The notes under the pieces: model-generated
What the model was told of the DNA's origin: nothing
The model's input: only the letters and a program-made list of their open reading frames with translations
Database searches by the model: none
Assembly: GCF_004745945.1 (NCBI RefSeq)
Contig: NZ_SRLE01000018.1
Coordinates: 1 to 48,824, forward strand
Length of the DNA: 48,824 nt
Source of the DNA: Mangrovimicrobium sediminis
Lineage (GTDB): Bacteria > Pseudomonadota > Gammaproteobacteria > Pseudomonadales > Halieaceae
Direction of reading: 5' to 3'
Translations under genes and position numbers: made by a program
Part shown: one piece after another, positions 9,547-18,189 of the stretch
Numbering within the stretch: the first letter of the stretch is position 1
Layout: every line of letters starts with the position of its first letter

Positions 9547-10815
9547 ATGACAAACACAGAACCCGATTTTTTCAGCGACCCGGCGGTCATCGACGATCCC
9601 CGCGGCTATTTCGACCTCAAGCGCGCCCAGCACCCGGTGGCCCGCGAGCCTTACCACGGCACGCTCATGGTCACCGGCTACGATGCGGTGCAACAGGTGC
9701 TGCTGAACAGCGAAGGCGCGTTCTCGTCCGCCGCCTCCGTGGTCGGCCCGCTACCGCCGCTGCCGTTCACGCCGGAGGGCGATGACATCAGCGCCCAATT
9801 GGAGGCGCACCGCGACGCGATGCCCTGGAGCCAGCACATTGTGTGCTTCGACGGTGAACGACACACCCACTACCGCGCGCTGATGGCGGGCATTCTCAAC
9901 CCGCAGCGCATCAGGCAGAACGAGGACTACCTGTACGGACTCGCCGACCGCTTGCTCGATGAACTCCTGCAGAAGGACCGCTGCAACATCGTCCCCGAGT
10001 ACGCGCACGCGGCGACCACCTATGCGATTGCCGATCTCATGGGCATTCCGGTGCCCGACCGCGCGGAGTTGCTGGCCCTGATTGGCGCCCCGCCCAGCCA
10101 GCTGGAGGGCGACGCTGTGCACAAGGTCGGCCCGGACCCGCTGGTGTTTCTCTACCCGCGCTTCGAGCACTACCTGCTGGCGCGCCAGGCCGAACCCTGC
10201 GCAGACCTGATGTCGGAAATCGCCAACGCGAGCCTGCCGGACGCCAGCGCACCCGACTTCGCCACGCTGGTGCGCCTCGCCTGTTTCCTGTTTGGTGCGG
10301 GGCAGGACACCACCTCGCGACTGATCGCCATGGGCGTGAAACTGCTCGCGCAGGACCCTGAACTGCAGGCGCGCCTGCGCCGGGAGCCCGAACGCATCGC
10401 CGACTTCGTTGAAGAAACCCTGCGCTACGATGCGCCGGTGAAGGTCGCCTACCGCCTGGCACTGCGCAAAACCAGCGTCGCCGGCATCGAGATTCCCGCC
10501 GGCACACTGCTGACGGTGTGCCTGAGCGCGGCCAGCAACGACCCGGCGCATTTCAGCCATCCCGACAAAGTCGATATCGACCGGCCCAACGTGCGCGACC
10601 ACATCGGCTTCAGCAAGGGCCGCCACACCTGCATCGGCGCACCGCTGGGACGCCTGGAAGCGCGCATCGCCCTGGAACGCCTGCTGGCGCGCACCGCGCA
10701 CATCGAACTGGACCCGGCGCACCACGGCGATGCGGGGGCGCGACACTTCCGCTACGAGCCGACCTATACCTTTCGCAGCCTCGCGGATCTTTACATTACC
10801 TACACGCCCGCCTAG
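9547..10815 (+). CDS. Cytochrome P450
   Basis: Soluble class I-type bacterial P450 monooxygenase that hydroxylates a hydrophobic substrate using electrons from a ferredoxin system. The 422 residues show the oxygen-activating I-helix AGQDTT (251-256), the K-helix ExxR (E290-R293) and the heme loop GFSKGRHTCIGAPLGRLEAR with the thiolate ligand C362. No membrane anchor is present. No ferredoxin or reductase gene is adjacent, so redox partners must lie elsewhere. It converges on the LLM/VOC/SDR/SMP-30 group with 24 bases between stops and diverges from a thioesterase, which suggests breakdown of a lipid-like or terpenoid compound. The substrate cannot be named from sequence. Confidence 0.93.
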   Translation: MTNTEPDFFSDPAVIDDPRGYFDLKRAQHPVAREPYHGTLMVTGYDAVQQVLLNSEGAFSSAASVVGPLPPLPFTPEGDDISAQLEAHRDAMPWSQHIVCFDGERHTHYRALMAGILNPQRIRQNEDYLYGLADRLLDELLQKDRCNIVPEYAHAATTYAIADLMGIPVPDRAELLALIGAPPSQLEGDAVHKVGPDPLVFLYPRFEHYLLARQAEPCADLMSEIANASLPDASAPDFATLVRLACFLFGAGQDTTSRLIAMGVKLLAQDPELQARLRREPERIADFVEETLRYDAPVKVAYRLALRKTSVAGIEIPAGTLLTVCLSAASNDPAHFSHPDKVDIDRPNVRDHIGFSKGRHTCIGAPLGRLEARIALERLLARTAHIELDPAHHGDAGARHFRYEPTYTFRSLADLYITYTPA

Positions 10816-10839
10816 CACGCCGCCAGCTGGAAGTGGCTC

Positions 10840-11877
10840 TCAGTCGCGAAAATGCGGCATCACTTCCCTGGCAAACAGGCGCAGCTCCGCAATCTGCTGC
10901 TGCGGATCGGGCACGCCTGTCGGTGTGATGAACAAGTACTCCGGGTTGACCATCTCCCGGATTCGCTGCATTTCCCGGCAGCAGTCTTCCGGCGTCCCCA
11001 CCACCGCGCGGTTCGGTGCGAACTCCTCCAGCGTCACCTGCTTGCCACCGAACATGACCTCTTTGGAGAGCTCGTCGCGGTCCGCCCTGGAGCCCAGGTC
11101 CTCGTAGCTTTGCCAGACCCTGATGATGTTGGGCAGGAAGTTCGGGTCGATGGCATCGCGCGTCGGGGCGATGTGTACGTCGCGCATCAGCGCCAGGGTC
11201 GAGGGGCGGTCGTTCTCCAGGGCCAGCGATCGGTAGCGTTTTACCTTGTCGGCGAGTTCAAGCAGGTGCTCGGCGAAGCTGATCTCCCAGCCATCGCCCA
11301 GCCGGGCGGCGCGCAGCATCGCCGGCTCGCTCACCGCCCCGATCCACAGCGGCGTGTGCGTGCCGGGTAGTGGTGGCGGGGTGACCATCACGTCGTCGAA
11401 ACTGAAGAAATCACCCCGAAAGGAAAAGCGCTCACCGGTCAATGCAAGGCGCAGCACCTGCAGGCATTCCTCGAAGCGCCGCGCCCGGGTCTTGAAATTC
11501 CAGCCCACGTTCTCGAATTCATCCGGCTTGTAGCCGATGCCCGCGCCCAGGATGAAGCGGCTGCCGGACATCTCCTGCAGCGTGTTGACCTGCTCCGCGA
11601 CCTCCAGCGGATGGTGCGCGGGCAGCAACATGATATTGGTCGCGAACTGCATGCGCGTGGTGCGCGCCATCAACGGCGCGAGCATGGCGAGGGGGGCGGA
11701 GGGCTCGGTGGCGGTATCGCCGCCAAAGGCCGTGGTATCCGAGAAGCGATGCTGGCCGCACCAGGCGAGGTCGTAGCCCAGGTCTTCCATCTCGTTGAGA
11801 TAGCTGTACAGGCGACCGTAGGGGTCGGACGCGGTGCGATCAACCAGCTTGCGATTGACGATGATGCCGAATTTCAT
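10840..11877 (-). CDS. LLM-class (luciferase-like) flavin-dependent oxidoreductase
   Basis: Member of the bacterial luciferase-like monooxygenase/F420-dependent reductase superfamily. The 345 residues start MKFGIIVN, the first barrel strand. Typical segments are EDLGYDLAWCGQHRF, TRMQFATNIMLLPAHHPLEVAEQ (FMN/F420 region) and the glycine-rich FILGAGIGYKPDEFE, followed by PLWIGAVSEPAMLRAARLGDGW. Such proteins oxidise aldehydes, amines, sulfonates or lipids. It is last in a leftward group, 22 bases after the VOC gene, so probably co-transcribed with VOC, SDR and SMP-30 genes. FMN versus F420 use cannot be decided by eye. Confidence 0.87.
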   Translation of the reverse strand: MKFGIIVNRKLVDRTASDPYGRLYSYLNEMEDLGYDLAWCGQHRFSDTTAFGGDTATEPSAPLAMLAPLMARTTRMQFATNIMLLPAHHPLEVAEQVNTLQEMSGSRFILGAGIGYKPDEFENVGWNFKTRARRFEECLQVLRLALTGERFSFRGDFFSFDDVMVTPPPLPGTHTPLWIGAVSEPAMLRAARLGDGWEISFAEHLLELADKVKRYRSLALENDRPSTLALMRDVHIAPTRDAIDPNFLPNIIRVWQSYEDLGSRADRDELSKEVMFGGKQVTLEEFAPNRAVVGTPEDCCREMQRIREMVNPEYLFITPTGVPDPQQQIAELRLFAREVMPHFRD

Positions 11878-11899
11878 GTCCCGATGCTCCCGGCGCGAC

Positions 11900-12364
11900 T
11901 CAGGCGTCGACGAAGGGAATCACGTCGTCGTTGTAGTCGATGTCGCCCAGGACGATGTTGGTATTCATCACCTCGCCTACGCCGCGCTCCCACAGCACAA
12001 GTTCGTCGTGCCAGGGCGAATCCGGGTGATCGTCCATCAGCGGACCGACCACGAACCCCAGCTTCTCGAGTCGCGCCTTGTGGGCGTCCAGGTTCTTTAC
12101 GCCAAACACGACCGAGTTTACTCCCTCGCCCTTCGCTTCCAGTTCGCTCCACAGCCACTGGTTGAACTCAGTGCGCTCCTCCATGGGCGCCACCACTTCG
12201 AGGCCCGCCTCCCAGCTGATGCACATGGTAAAACCCATGTCCTTGCGCGAGAACCTGCGCAGGGTAGCGCCGGTCATCTGCTTGAGCCGCGCCACGTTGG
12301 CGTCGAGGTTTTCCGGCCGCGACAGCCAGGCGACGTGATCCACATGGTTGATGAACTTTTTCAT
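11900..12364 (-). CDS. VOC-family protein (glyoxalase/extradiol dioxygenase-like)
   Basis: Vicinal-oxygen-chelate fold protein of 154 residues, with two beta-alpha-beta-beta-beta modules: NHVDHVAWLSRPENLDANV at the start and GVNSVVFGVKNLDAHKARLE in the second half. His near the N-terminus (NHVDHVA) and Glu in the final strand (NTNIVLGDIDY region) are candidate metal ligands, but the set is incomplete by eye. The ATG at 12364 has AGGAA upstream; a longer open frame to 12529 has no family similarity. Its place between LLM and SDR genes suggests an isomerase, epimerase or ring-cleavage step in the same pathway. Confidence 0.75.
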   Translation of the reverse strand: MKKFINHVDHVAWLSRPENLDANVARLKQMTGATLRRFSRKDMGFTMCISWEAGLEVVAPMEERTEFNQWLWSELEAKGEGVNSVVFGVKNLDAHKARLEKLGFVVGPLMDDHPDSPWHDELVLWERGVGEVMNTNIVLGDIDYNDDVIPFVDA

Positions 12365-12500
12365 GCTGTTGTTCCTGTCTGGCCAGATTGATGCCGCGCT
12401 TCGAAGTCTGCCCACCGCTGCGCCATTCACGCCGGGCAAATGTGCTCTTGCTCGCGCTCCCACCGGTAGCGGGATGCGGTTCGCCTCACCCGCGTCCAGC

Positions 12501-13268
12501 TCAGAGCATCGTTGCGCCGCCCTCGGCACAGATGGTCTGGCCGGTGACGAAGTTGGACTCGTCGCTGGCCAGGAACAGCGCCGTGGGCGCGATGTCCTCG
12601 GGTTCTCCGAAGTAGCCCATGGCGACCTTGGAGAGCTCGGCCTCGTAGGTGCCGCTCTCCTCCAGGTACCACCTGGCCTTGGGTGAAAGCGCAGAGGGCA
12701 GGATGGTATTCACGCGGATCCTGTCGCGGCCCCACTCGCGGGCGCCGGTTTTGGTCAGCGCACGGATGGCCTCCTTGCTTGCCGCATAGGCGAGGAACCC
12801 CGGCTCGCAGCGAATACCGAAACTCGACCCCATGTTGATGATCGAACCGCCCCCCTGCTCCACCATGTGCGGGTAGCACAGTTGCATGAGTTGCAGCGAA
12901 CCGAAGAACGCGGACTGGAAATCGATCTTGCAGTTGTCTTCCATCGCCGGGTCGTTCAGGGGCAGGTAGTCGGTGAACGAGTGCGCGTTGTTGACCAGGA
13001 TGTCTACCCGGCCCCACTCGCTCATCGCCAGCTCCACCGTCCTGCGCGAATCCGCCAGTTCACCCGCCACGGCCTGCAGGGCAATGCCTTCCCCGCCGGC
13101 AGCTTTAATCTGTCCCGCGATTTCCTCGACCTTGCTCAGTGTACGTCCGGTGAGAATGACCTTCGCACCCTCGCGTGCATAGGCCTGGGCGATAGCGGCG
13201 CCAATCCCCTGGCCCGCCCCCGTGATGATGGCGACCTTGCCCTGCAACCGGTTACCTGTGCCTGCCAT
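12501..13268 (-). CDS. Short-chain dehydrogenase/reductase (SDR)
   Basis: Classical NAD(P)-dependent SDR that interconverts an alcohol and a ketone. The 255 residues contain the cofactor motif TGAGQGIG (16-23), NNAH at 93-96 in place of NNAG, and catalytic S148, Y161 and K165 (YAASK). ATG at 13268 is preceded by a strong GGAGG. The C-terminal GQTICAEGGATML matches the usual V-DGG end. It lies 43 bases after the SMP-30 gene and 136 bases before the VOC gene. The specific substrate is unknown. Confidence 0.88.
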   Translation of the reverse strand: MAGTGNRLQGKVAIITGAGQGIGAAIAQAYAREGAKVILTGRTLSKVEEIAGQIKAAGGEGIALQAVAGELADSRRTVELAMSEWGRVDILVNNAHSFTDYLPLNDPAMEDNCKIDFQSAFFGSLQLMQLCYPHMVEQGGGSIINMGSSFGIRCEPGFLAYAASKEAIRALTKTGAREWGRDRIRVNTILPSALSPKARWYLEESGTYEAELSKVAMGYFGEPEDIAPTALFLASDESNFVTGQTICAEGGATML

Positions 13269-13311
13269 GTCTGCCCCTCCTTCGGGGATTGCGTGAAAAC
13301 CAACTGAAGAA

Positions 13312-14208
13312 TCAGGAAAGCTGGCAGCGAACACCTGCCAGCGGCATACCGGGAATGTCGGAGCGCGTTCGATACAGTATCGAGTTCGGCTCGCTGGGAA
13401 TCTCGCCTTCCTTGAGACTGTCGCCGCCATCGCCGGGGACACAGGTCAGGTAGACGTCGCACATGTCGGCGCCGCCGAAACGAATCTGGGTAATGGCCTC
13501 AGCCGGGGTATCGAAGCGCGCCAGCTCTTCGCCATCCGGAGTGATGCGTGTGACGAACCCGGATCGAAACCCGGTGATCCAGACATTGCCCTCGACATCC
13601 AGCGCCATGCCATCGACGTCCTCCTTGTCCAGGAACGGGCGCTGGTTGGAGAGACTGAAGTCGGGGTTTACGTCGAACACCCAGGTGCGGGTGAAGGTAT
13701 CGTTGAGATAGAACCGCTGGCGCTGCGCGTCGTACATGATGCCGTTGGTGAAGCCCAGGCCATCGACCAGGCACCTTACGCGGCCATCGGCATGCAGATG
13801 GTAGAGCGCCGTCGGTCGCGGGGTCTCACCGCGAACAATCATGTCGATGTCCACGGTGCCGAAGAACATGCCACCGGTACCATCCGGCATCATCTCGTTG
13901 ACGCCGATAATCGCCTCGCCGTCGATCTGGTTGATCAACCAGCCCGAGCCGCCGCTGTCCGGGTCATTCCACATGATGCCGCCCGGTCCGGAGGAGAGCA
14001 CCGCGCCGCTCTCGTGCAGCATGACGCCGCCGGTCCACATGCGCTCCGGGTTGAATGTCCGCACCTCCCCTTCACGGTTGACGCCGTGCAGACCACCGCC
14101 GACCACGTCGCTGTACCAGGCCATATCGCGCCGGTAGTCCACTGCCAGGCCTTCGAGGTAGATACCGGAAGCGAGTTGGGTGAAGCCGGGGGAAGCGGGA
14201 TTGTTCAT
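13312..14208 (-). CDS. SMP-30/gluconolactonase-like lactonase
   Basis: Six-bladed beta-propeller hydrolase of the SMP-30/gluconolactonase/LRE family, acting on lactones with a divalent metal. Candidate metal ligands are E19 (GIYLEGLAVD), N155 (GLGFTNGIMYD) and D199 (EDVDGMALD). The ATG at 14208 is 5 bases behind GGAGG, whereas a GTG at 14214 lies almost on top of that site, so 14208 is chosen (298 residues). It is the first gene of the leftward group SMP-30, SDR, VOC, LLM. A lactonase with an SDR and a luciferase-type oxygenase would fit Baeyer-Villiger-like ring opening, but this is inference. Confidence 0.83.
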   Translation of the reverse strand: MNNPASPGFTQLASGIYLEGLAVDYRRDMAWYSDVVGGGLHGVNREGEVRTFNPERMWTGGVMLHESGAVLSSGPGGIMWNDPDSGGSGWLINQIDGEAIIGVNEMMPDGTGGMFFGTVDIDMIVRGETPRPTALYHLHADGRVRCLVDGLGFTNGIMYDAQRQRFYLNDTFTRTWVFDVNPDFSLSNQRPFLDKEDVDGMALDVEGNVWITGFRSGFVTRITPDGEELARFDTPAEAITQIRFGGADMCDVYLTCVPGDGGDSLKEGEIPSEPNSILYRTRSDIPGMPLAGVRCQLS

Positions 14209-14299
14209 TGACACCTCCAGTGCCGCCGCGGGAGCTGGGGCACCGGCGCGGTCGGCTTGCTTAATTATTGTTAGTGAACCCAGGAGCTTGTTCGTCAGT

Positions 14300-14326
14300 T
14301 TGACAGCAGGCGATCGGGAGTGTCAA
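14300..14326. promoter_or_regulatory. Inverted repeat TTGACA-N15-TGTCAA upstream of the SMP-30 operon
   Basis: The arms 14300-14305 and 14321-14326 are reverse complements, and CGATCG sits near the centre. On the minus strand the right arm reads TTGACA, a perfect -35 element facing the SMP-30 gene. A palindrome overlapping a -35 in the gap below a TetR gene is a plausible operator. The matching -10 is poor. Confidence 0.35.
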
Positions 14327-14460
14327 CCTCGCCGCCTGCACCCGCCAATGCGACGGGCGCACGCAACGGGCTAAGGTGCAGGCAGACGCATACCGGCACC
14401 CGTCACCAGCTGACAGCTGCGCGGAACCGGAAAGGGAAAGTTTGCTGCAGGACCGCAGGA

Positions 14461-15099
14461 TCAGTCCTGCGGTTTCAGGCCATCCATCAGCAGCGTCAAC
14501 ATCAGCGGCAGCAGCTGCGCCGCGTCGGGCCCGTGGGCGGCCTTGCGCAGGAGTACTTCCTGCTGCATGACCTTGGTACTGGTCAGCACGACCTGCAGCA
14601 GCACCTCGGGGTTGACGTCGTCGCGGATCGAACCCTCGCGGATACCGGCGCGGACGATCGCGGAAAACTCGGAGATGATCGGCGCCCAGGCGGAAAGATT
14701 TTGCATGTCGCGGAAGTTTTCCGGAATGCGGGGGCCGGAGAAAAACGCGTCGAACTCGGCGATGAAGCGCAGCGCGCTCTCGTGCTGCTGTCGGACCAGG
14801 AGTTCCTGCAACACCCAGGTGAGTTGCTCGCGGTGGTCGGTAAACGGGCGGCCGCGGGAACTGGCCAGGGCGAGACGGAAATCCTCGATGACGTATGAGA
14901 GGATCTGCTCGAGGATGGCAAAGCCGAGGTCGACCTTGTCACGATAGTAGCGATACAGCGTATTGCGGCTCATACCCACGGCCTCGGCGACATCCTTCAT
15001 CTGGGTGTCGAAGAAACCGTTTTCGAGGAACAACTGCTCCGCCATCTCCAGGATGTGGCGACGGGTTTCCTCTGTCTGGTAAAGCATGCGCTGGGACAT
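14461..15099 (-). CDS. TetR/AcrR-family transcriptional regulator
   Basis: Ligand-responsive DNA-binding regulator, 212 residues. The helix-turn-helix is at about 33-55 (MKDVAEAVGMSRNTLYRYYRDK), preceded by the helix ILEMAEQLFLENGFFDTQ. The C-terminal two thirds is a helical ligand/dimer domain with no family clue. It lies 252 bases upstream of the SMP-30/SDR/VOC/LLM group in the same orientation, so it is the likely local regulator of that group. It has its own possible promoter at 15136-15162. Confidence 0.87.
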   Translation of the reverse strand: MSQRMLYQTEETRRHILEMAEQLFLENGFFDTQMKDVAEAVGMSRNTLYRYYRDKVDLGFAILEQILSYVIEDFRLALASSRGRPFTDHREQLTWVLQELLVRQQHESALRFIAEFDAFFSGPRIPENFRDMQNLSAWAPIISEFSAIVRAGIREGSIRDDVNPEVLLQVVLTSTKVMQQEVLLRKAAHGPDAAQLLPLMLTLLMDGLKPQD

Positions 15100-15135
15100 A
15101 TCGCGTTTCTACCGCTCGCAAAAATGCAGACGTAG

Positions 15136-15162
15136 GTTGTACGCAGCACCGCCGGGTGTCAA
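15136..15162 (-). promoter_or_regulatory. Possible sigma-70 promoter of the TetR gene
   Basis: On the minus strand a perfect -35 TTGACA (15157-15162) is followed after a short 15-base spacer by TACAAC (15136-15141), about 37 bases before the start codon at 15099. The spacer is shorter than ideal. Confidence 0.4.
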
Positions 15163-15178
15163 GCAAGAGCTGGCGATC

Positions 15179-16675
15179 TCAGCAATCCCTGGCCAGCGCG
15201 TCGGCCTCGAAACGCAGGCCGCGATTCACGCGCTGGCTCACCGCATCGGCGGCGATGTTGAGCAGCGCAGTGGCCGCTATCAGCAGGAAAGCGCGATCCA
15301 TGCGGAACTGGGCAAACGCCGAGTCGACATAGAAGCCCAGCGTGGCCACACCGAGAATGCCGAGTATCGCACTCTCCCGCATCATCACTTCCCAGCGGTA
15401 GAGCAGCAGCGCAAACATGCGCGGAAACAACCGCGGCACCAGTTCATAGGCCCACAGGTTTATACCGTGCGCATGGTCGGCGCGCAGCGGCAGGCGGTCC
15501 GCCTCGCGCGCGGTGAGGTAGGACACCAGGCCGCCGTTGTGTATCGCCAGTGCGAGTATGGCCGGCAGCGCGGAGGGCCCGACCAGCAACAGGAATACGA
15601 AGGCCAGCAGCAACTCCGGCGTGGAGCGCACGAACACCAGCAGCGCGTGCCCGGCGATGGCGAGCCGGCCGACACATACGCGGCTGGCGATCGGGAACAG
15701 GAACAACACGACGACCCCGGCGGCGGCGAGCGCGACCAGCGACAACATCACCGTGTAGGCCGCCGCGGGCAATACGACGCGAGTCACCTCCTGCGCGTAC
15801 CAGGCCAGCGCCCCGATGTAGTCGCCCTCGCGCAGCGCAAGTGGCCAGATGTCCCGGGTCACGAATTCGCCGAGCAGCGATACCGACACCGGGGGTGACG
15901 GCGGCAGCACGAAGAACGCGATGAGGCAGTACAGCGGGATCAGGCGCCGGTCCAGCCACCAGCGCAGGGTGGCGATCATCACGTAGAACACCCACAACAG
16001 GCAGGCCGCCTCGGCGTAGTCGCCCTGGCGGAACGCGCTCTCAAGGTGGAAACCCACCGTCGGCAGCCCGATGAAGCCGAGGATGGCGCTGGAGCGCAGC
16101 GCGCACTCGAAGCGGTAGCGCAGGTAGCTGGTGAGCTGCGGCCAGGCCTGGGCCAGCGTGGTGTAGCACAGCGCGCTCAGCGACACGCGCCCGGGCGCGA
16201 TCACCTGCCGCGGCAGGGTGGACTGCTCGGCGAAGATGTCCGCAAACACGCGGGCGAATATGCCGCTGAAGGGCAGCGCAATGGCGAGCACGCCGGTGAG
16301 CGCCGAGAGGCCGAAGAACTGCATGAACAACAGCCCCCAGAACAGCTCGTGCACGGCGCGGGTGGCGGCGCAGGCAACCCGCACCGGCCAGCGGTGGTAG
16401 AACAGCGCCAGCACGCCGCCAGCGGCTACCGCCAGGGTGACCGCGCAAAAGGCAAAAGCCAGGGTGTACAGCACCGCCTGGGCAAGGCTCGCCGCGTCGT
16501 CCCAGCGCGGCTGCAACAGGCCCAGGCCGATGCGACCGAGTTCCTGCCAGGGGTCCGGGCGGTGCAGTTCGATATCCAGGAAGGGCAGCGAGACCAGCGC
16601 CAGCGCCGCGAACAGCAGCGCCCGCGACAGGTTGGGGCGCTCGCGCCAGAACCCGGTAAGGCTCAAGCCTGCCAC
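15179..16675 (-). CDS. PhnE-like ABC transporter permease, two permease domains fused (putative selenium uptake)
   Basis: Inner-membrane channel subunit of an ABC importer. The 498 residues are about twice the length of a normal PhnE permease (about 260), because two homologous halves are joined. Each half has its own coupling-helix motif: FECALRSSAILGFIGLPTVG then ESAF in the first, and WEVMMRESAILGILGVATLG then DSAF in the second. About ten or more hydrophobic segments are visible. GTG start at 16675, overlapping the ATPase gene by 13 bases. It ends the selD-mnmH-transporter operon; by context it imports a selenium oxyanion, not phosphonate. One chain could form the whole transmembrane pair. 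Confidence 0.85.
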   Translation of the reverse strand: MAGLSLTGFWRERPNLSRALLFAALALVSLPFLDIELHRPDPWQELGRIGLGLLQPRWDDAASLAQAVLYTLAFAFCAVTLAVAAGGVLALFYHRWPVRVACAATRAVHELFWGLLFMQFFGLSALTGVLAIALPFSGIFARVFADIFAEQSTLPRQVIAPGRVSLSALCYTTLAQAWPQLTSYLRYRFECALRSSAILGFIGLPTVGFHLESAFRQGDYAEAACLLWVFYVMIATLRWWLDRRLIPLYCLIAFFVLPPSPPVSVSLLGEFVTRDIWPLALREGDYIGALAWYAQEVTRVVLPAAAYTVMLSLVALAAAGVVVLFLFPIASRVCVGRLAIAGHALLVFVRSTPELLLAFVFLLLVGPSALPAILALAIHNGGLVSYLTAREADRLPLRADHAHGINLWAYELVPRLFPRMFALLLYRWEVMMRESAILGILGVATLGFYVDSAFAQFRMDRAFLLIAATALLNIAADAVSQRVNRGLRFEADALARDC

Positions 16676-17340
16676 CCGCTCCCGCCGCGGTAGAAGTCCG
16701 CCAGTTGCGCCGCAGTGAGCGATGCGGCGGGACGGTCGAAGGCCAGTTCGCCGCCGCGCAGGCCGATCACCCGATCGAAATGCGCCAGTGCCAGGGCCGG
16801 GTTGTGCAGGGCTACAACCGCGGTGCGATGGGCGGCGTTTACCCGGTCGAGCAGTTCCCCGCCCTGCTCCGGGTCGAGGCTGGAGACCGGTTCGTCGCCG
16901 AGGAAAGTCTCGCGCTGCGCGTAGCAGGCCCGCGCCAGGGCGACACGCTGGCGCTCACCGCCGGACAAACCGGCCACCGGCCGGCGCAGCAGCGCCGCCA
17001 GGCCCAGTGGCTGCGACAACTCCTCTACTTCGCGCAGCGGGCCGGCCAGCGGAAAGAACAGGTTCCACAGGTTGAGCAGGCTGTTGCGCCGCTGCAACTG
17101 CGCCATGTAGATGTTGTGGTACACGGACAGCGCATCGACCAGGCCGAGCTGCTGCGGGCACAGCGCCGCTGCCTCGCCGAGGCGGCGGTGGATCTCGCCG
17201 AGCAGCGAGGACTTGCCGGCCCCGCTGGGGCCGACCAGTGCGAGCTTCTCACCGGGCGCGATGGCCAGGCTGATGTCGCGCAGGATGCACTGGCCGCCGC
17301 GTTCCAGGGTGAACCCCTGCAGCTCGACCAGCGCACTCAT
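16663..17340 (-). CDS. PhnC-like ABC transporter ATP-binding protein (putative selenium uptake)
   Basis: Cytoplasmic ATPase driving the importer. The 225 residues contain Walker A GPSGAGKSS (37-45), Q-loop around CPQQLGLV (61-68), signature LSGGE (125-129), Walker B FLGDEP (D149, E150) and the switch His in VVALHNPALAL. ATG at 17340 overlaps the stop of the binding-protein gene by 4 bases (ATGA), implying translational coupling. It groups with phosphonate-type ATPases, but its location downstream of selD and mnmH argues for selenium oxyanion transport. Confidence 0.88.
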   Translation of the reverse strand: MSALVELQGFTLERGGQCILRDISLAIAPGEKLALVGPSGAGKSSLLGEIHRRLGEAAALCPQQLGLVDALSVYHNIYMAQLQRRNSLLNLWNLFFPLAGPLREVEELSQPLGLAALLRRPVAGLSGGERQRVALARACYAQRETFLGDEPVSSLDPEQGGELLDRVNAAHRTAVVALHNPALALAHFDRVIGLRGGELAFDRPAASLTAAQLADFYRGGSGWQA

Positions 17341-18188
17341 TGCAGCAGGTCCAGCTCCCGTGCGACGTCCTCGATGGGCTGGTAGTCGGCATTGCTCGCC
17401 GGCACGAAGGACTTGCGCGGGAAGGCCTCGAGCAGCGCCGGGTCATCCATCTCCAGCAGCGCCGCGCGCAGCTTGTCGGCGAAGCCCACACCGAACACGG
17501 CGTCGACATCGCCGCGCACCGTCCACTGGTAGTCCGGGTAGTCCGGGGTCTGCCAGATCACCCGCACCTTGTCGGTATCGATCTTGCCCGCCGCCAGCTC
17601 GCTCTCCCAGACCAGGTAGTTGACCACGCCGAGCGCGTAGACACCGGCCTGTACCTGGGCGATGGTCATACTGTGGTCGCCGGAAAAGCCGACCCGGGAG
17701 AACAGCGCCTCGGGGGCCTTGCCGAACTGCTGGCGCAGGAAAAACTCGGGCATCAGGCGGCCGGAGGTCGAGCCCTTGGCGCCGAAGGTGAAGGTGCGCC
17801 CGCCGATGGACGGGTCCAGTTGCTCACTGGCGGTCAGGCCGGTGCTGGTATTGGCGATGAAATAGCTGCGGAAGAACTGGTCCTCGTAGCCCTGGGCGAT
17901 AGCCTGCGCGCCGGGCACCAGGCGCCGCGCCTGTACGCCGGAGAGCCCGCCGAACCAGGCCAGCTGCACCTGGTTGAGACGGAACGCGGTGATCGCGGCG
18001 GGGTAGGATTTCACCGGCAGGTAGCGCACCTCCACCCCAAGGCGCTGCTCAAGATAGTCAGCCACCTTGCCGAAGCGCTCCACCAGGCGCGACTCGTCCT
18101 CGTCGGGAATGGCGGTAAAAGTGAAGGTGGCGGCAAACCCCGGGGCGGCGAACAGGCACAACAACAACGCACTCAACAGGCGTTTCAC
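17337..18188 (-). CDS. PhnD-like periplasmic binding protein (putative selenate/selenite ABC transporter)
   Basis: Periplasmic oxyanion-binding lipid-free receptor of the importer. The 283 residues have a signal peptide (KRLLSALLLCLFAAPGFA, predicted cleavage after AFA) and the PhnD-type pattern YLEQRLGVEVRYLPVKSY, AWFGGLSGVQA and FGAKGSTSGRLMPEFFL. GTG start at 18188, one base after the mnmH stop. A branch of this family that is regularly found beside selD and mnmH is annotated as putative selenate ABC transporter binding protein; the present context fits that exactly. The true ligand (selenate, selenite or other) cannot be read from sequence. Confidence 0.85.
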   Translation of the reverse strand: MKRLLSALLLCLFAAPGFAATFTFTAIPDEDESRLVERFGKVADYLEQRLGVEVRYLPVKSYPAAITAFRLNQVQLAWFGGLSGVQARRLVPGAQAIAQGYEDQFFRSYFIANTSTGLTASEQLDPSIGGRTFTFGAKGSTSGRLMPEFFLRQQFGKAPEALFSRVGFSGDHSMTIAQVQAGVYALGVVNYLVWESELAAGKIDTDKVRVIWQTPDYPDYQWTVRGDVDAVFGVGFADKLRAALLEMDDPALLEAFPRKSFVPASNADYQPIEDVARELDLLQ

Positions 18189-18189
18189 A

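Noticed and set aside
15179-18188. Phosphonate transporter phnCDE
   Set aside because: No C-P lyase or phosphonatase genes are nearby; overlaps with selD and mnmH point to selenium.
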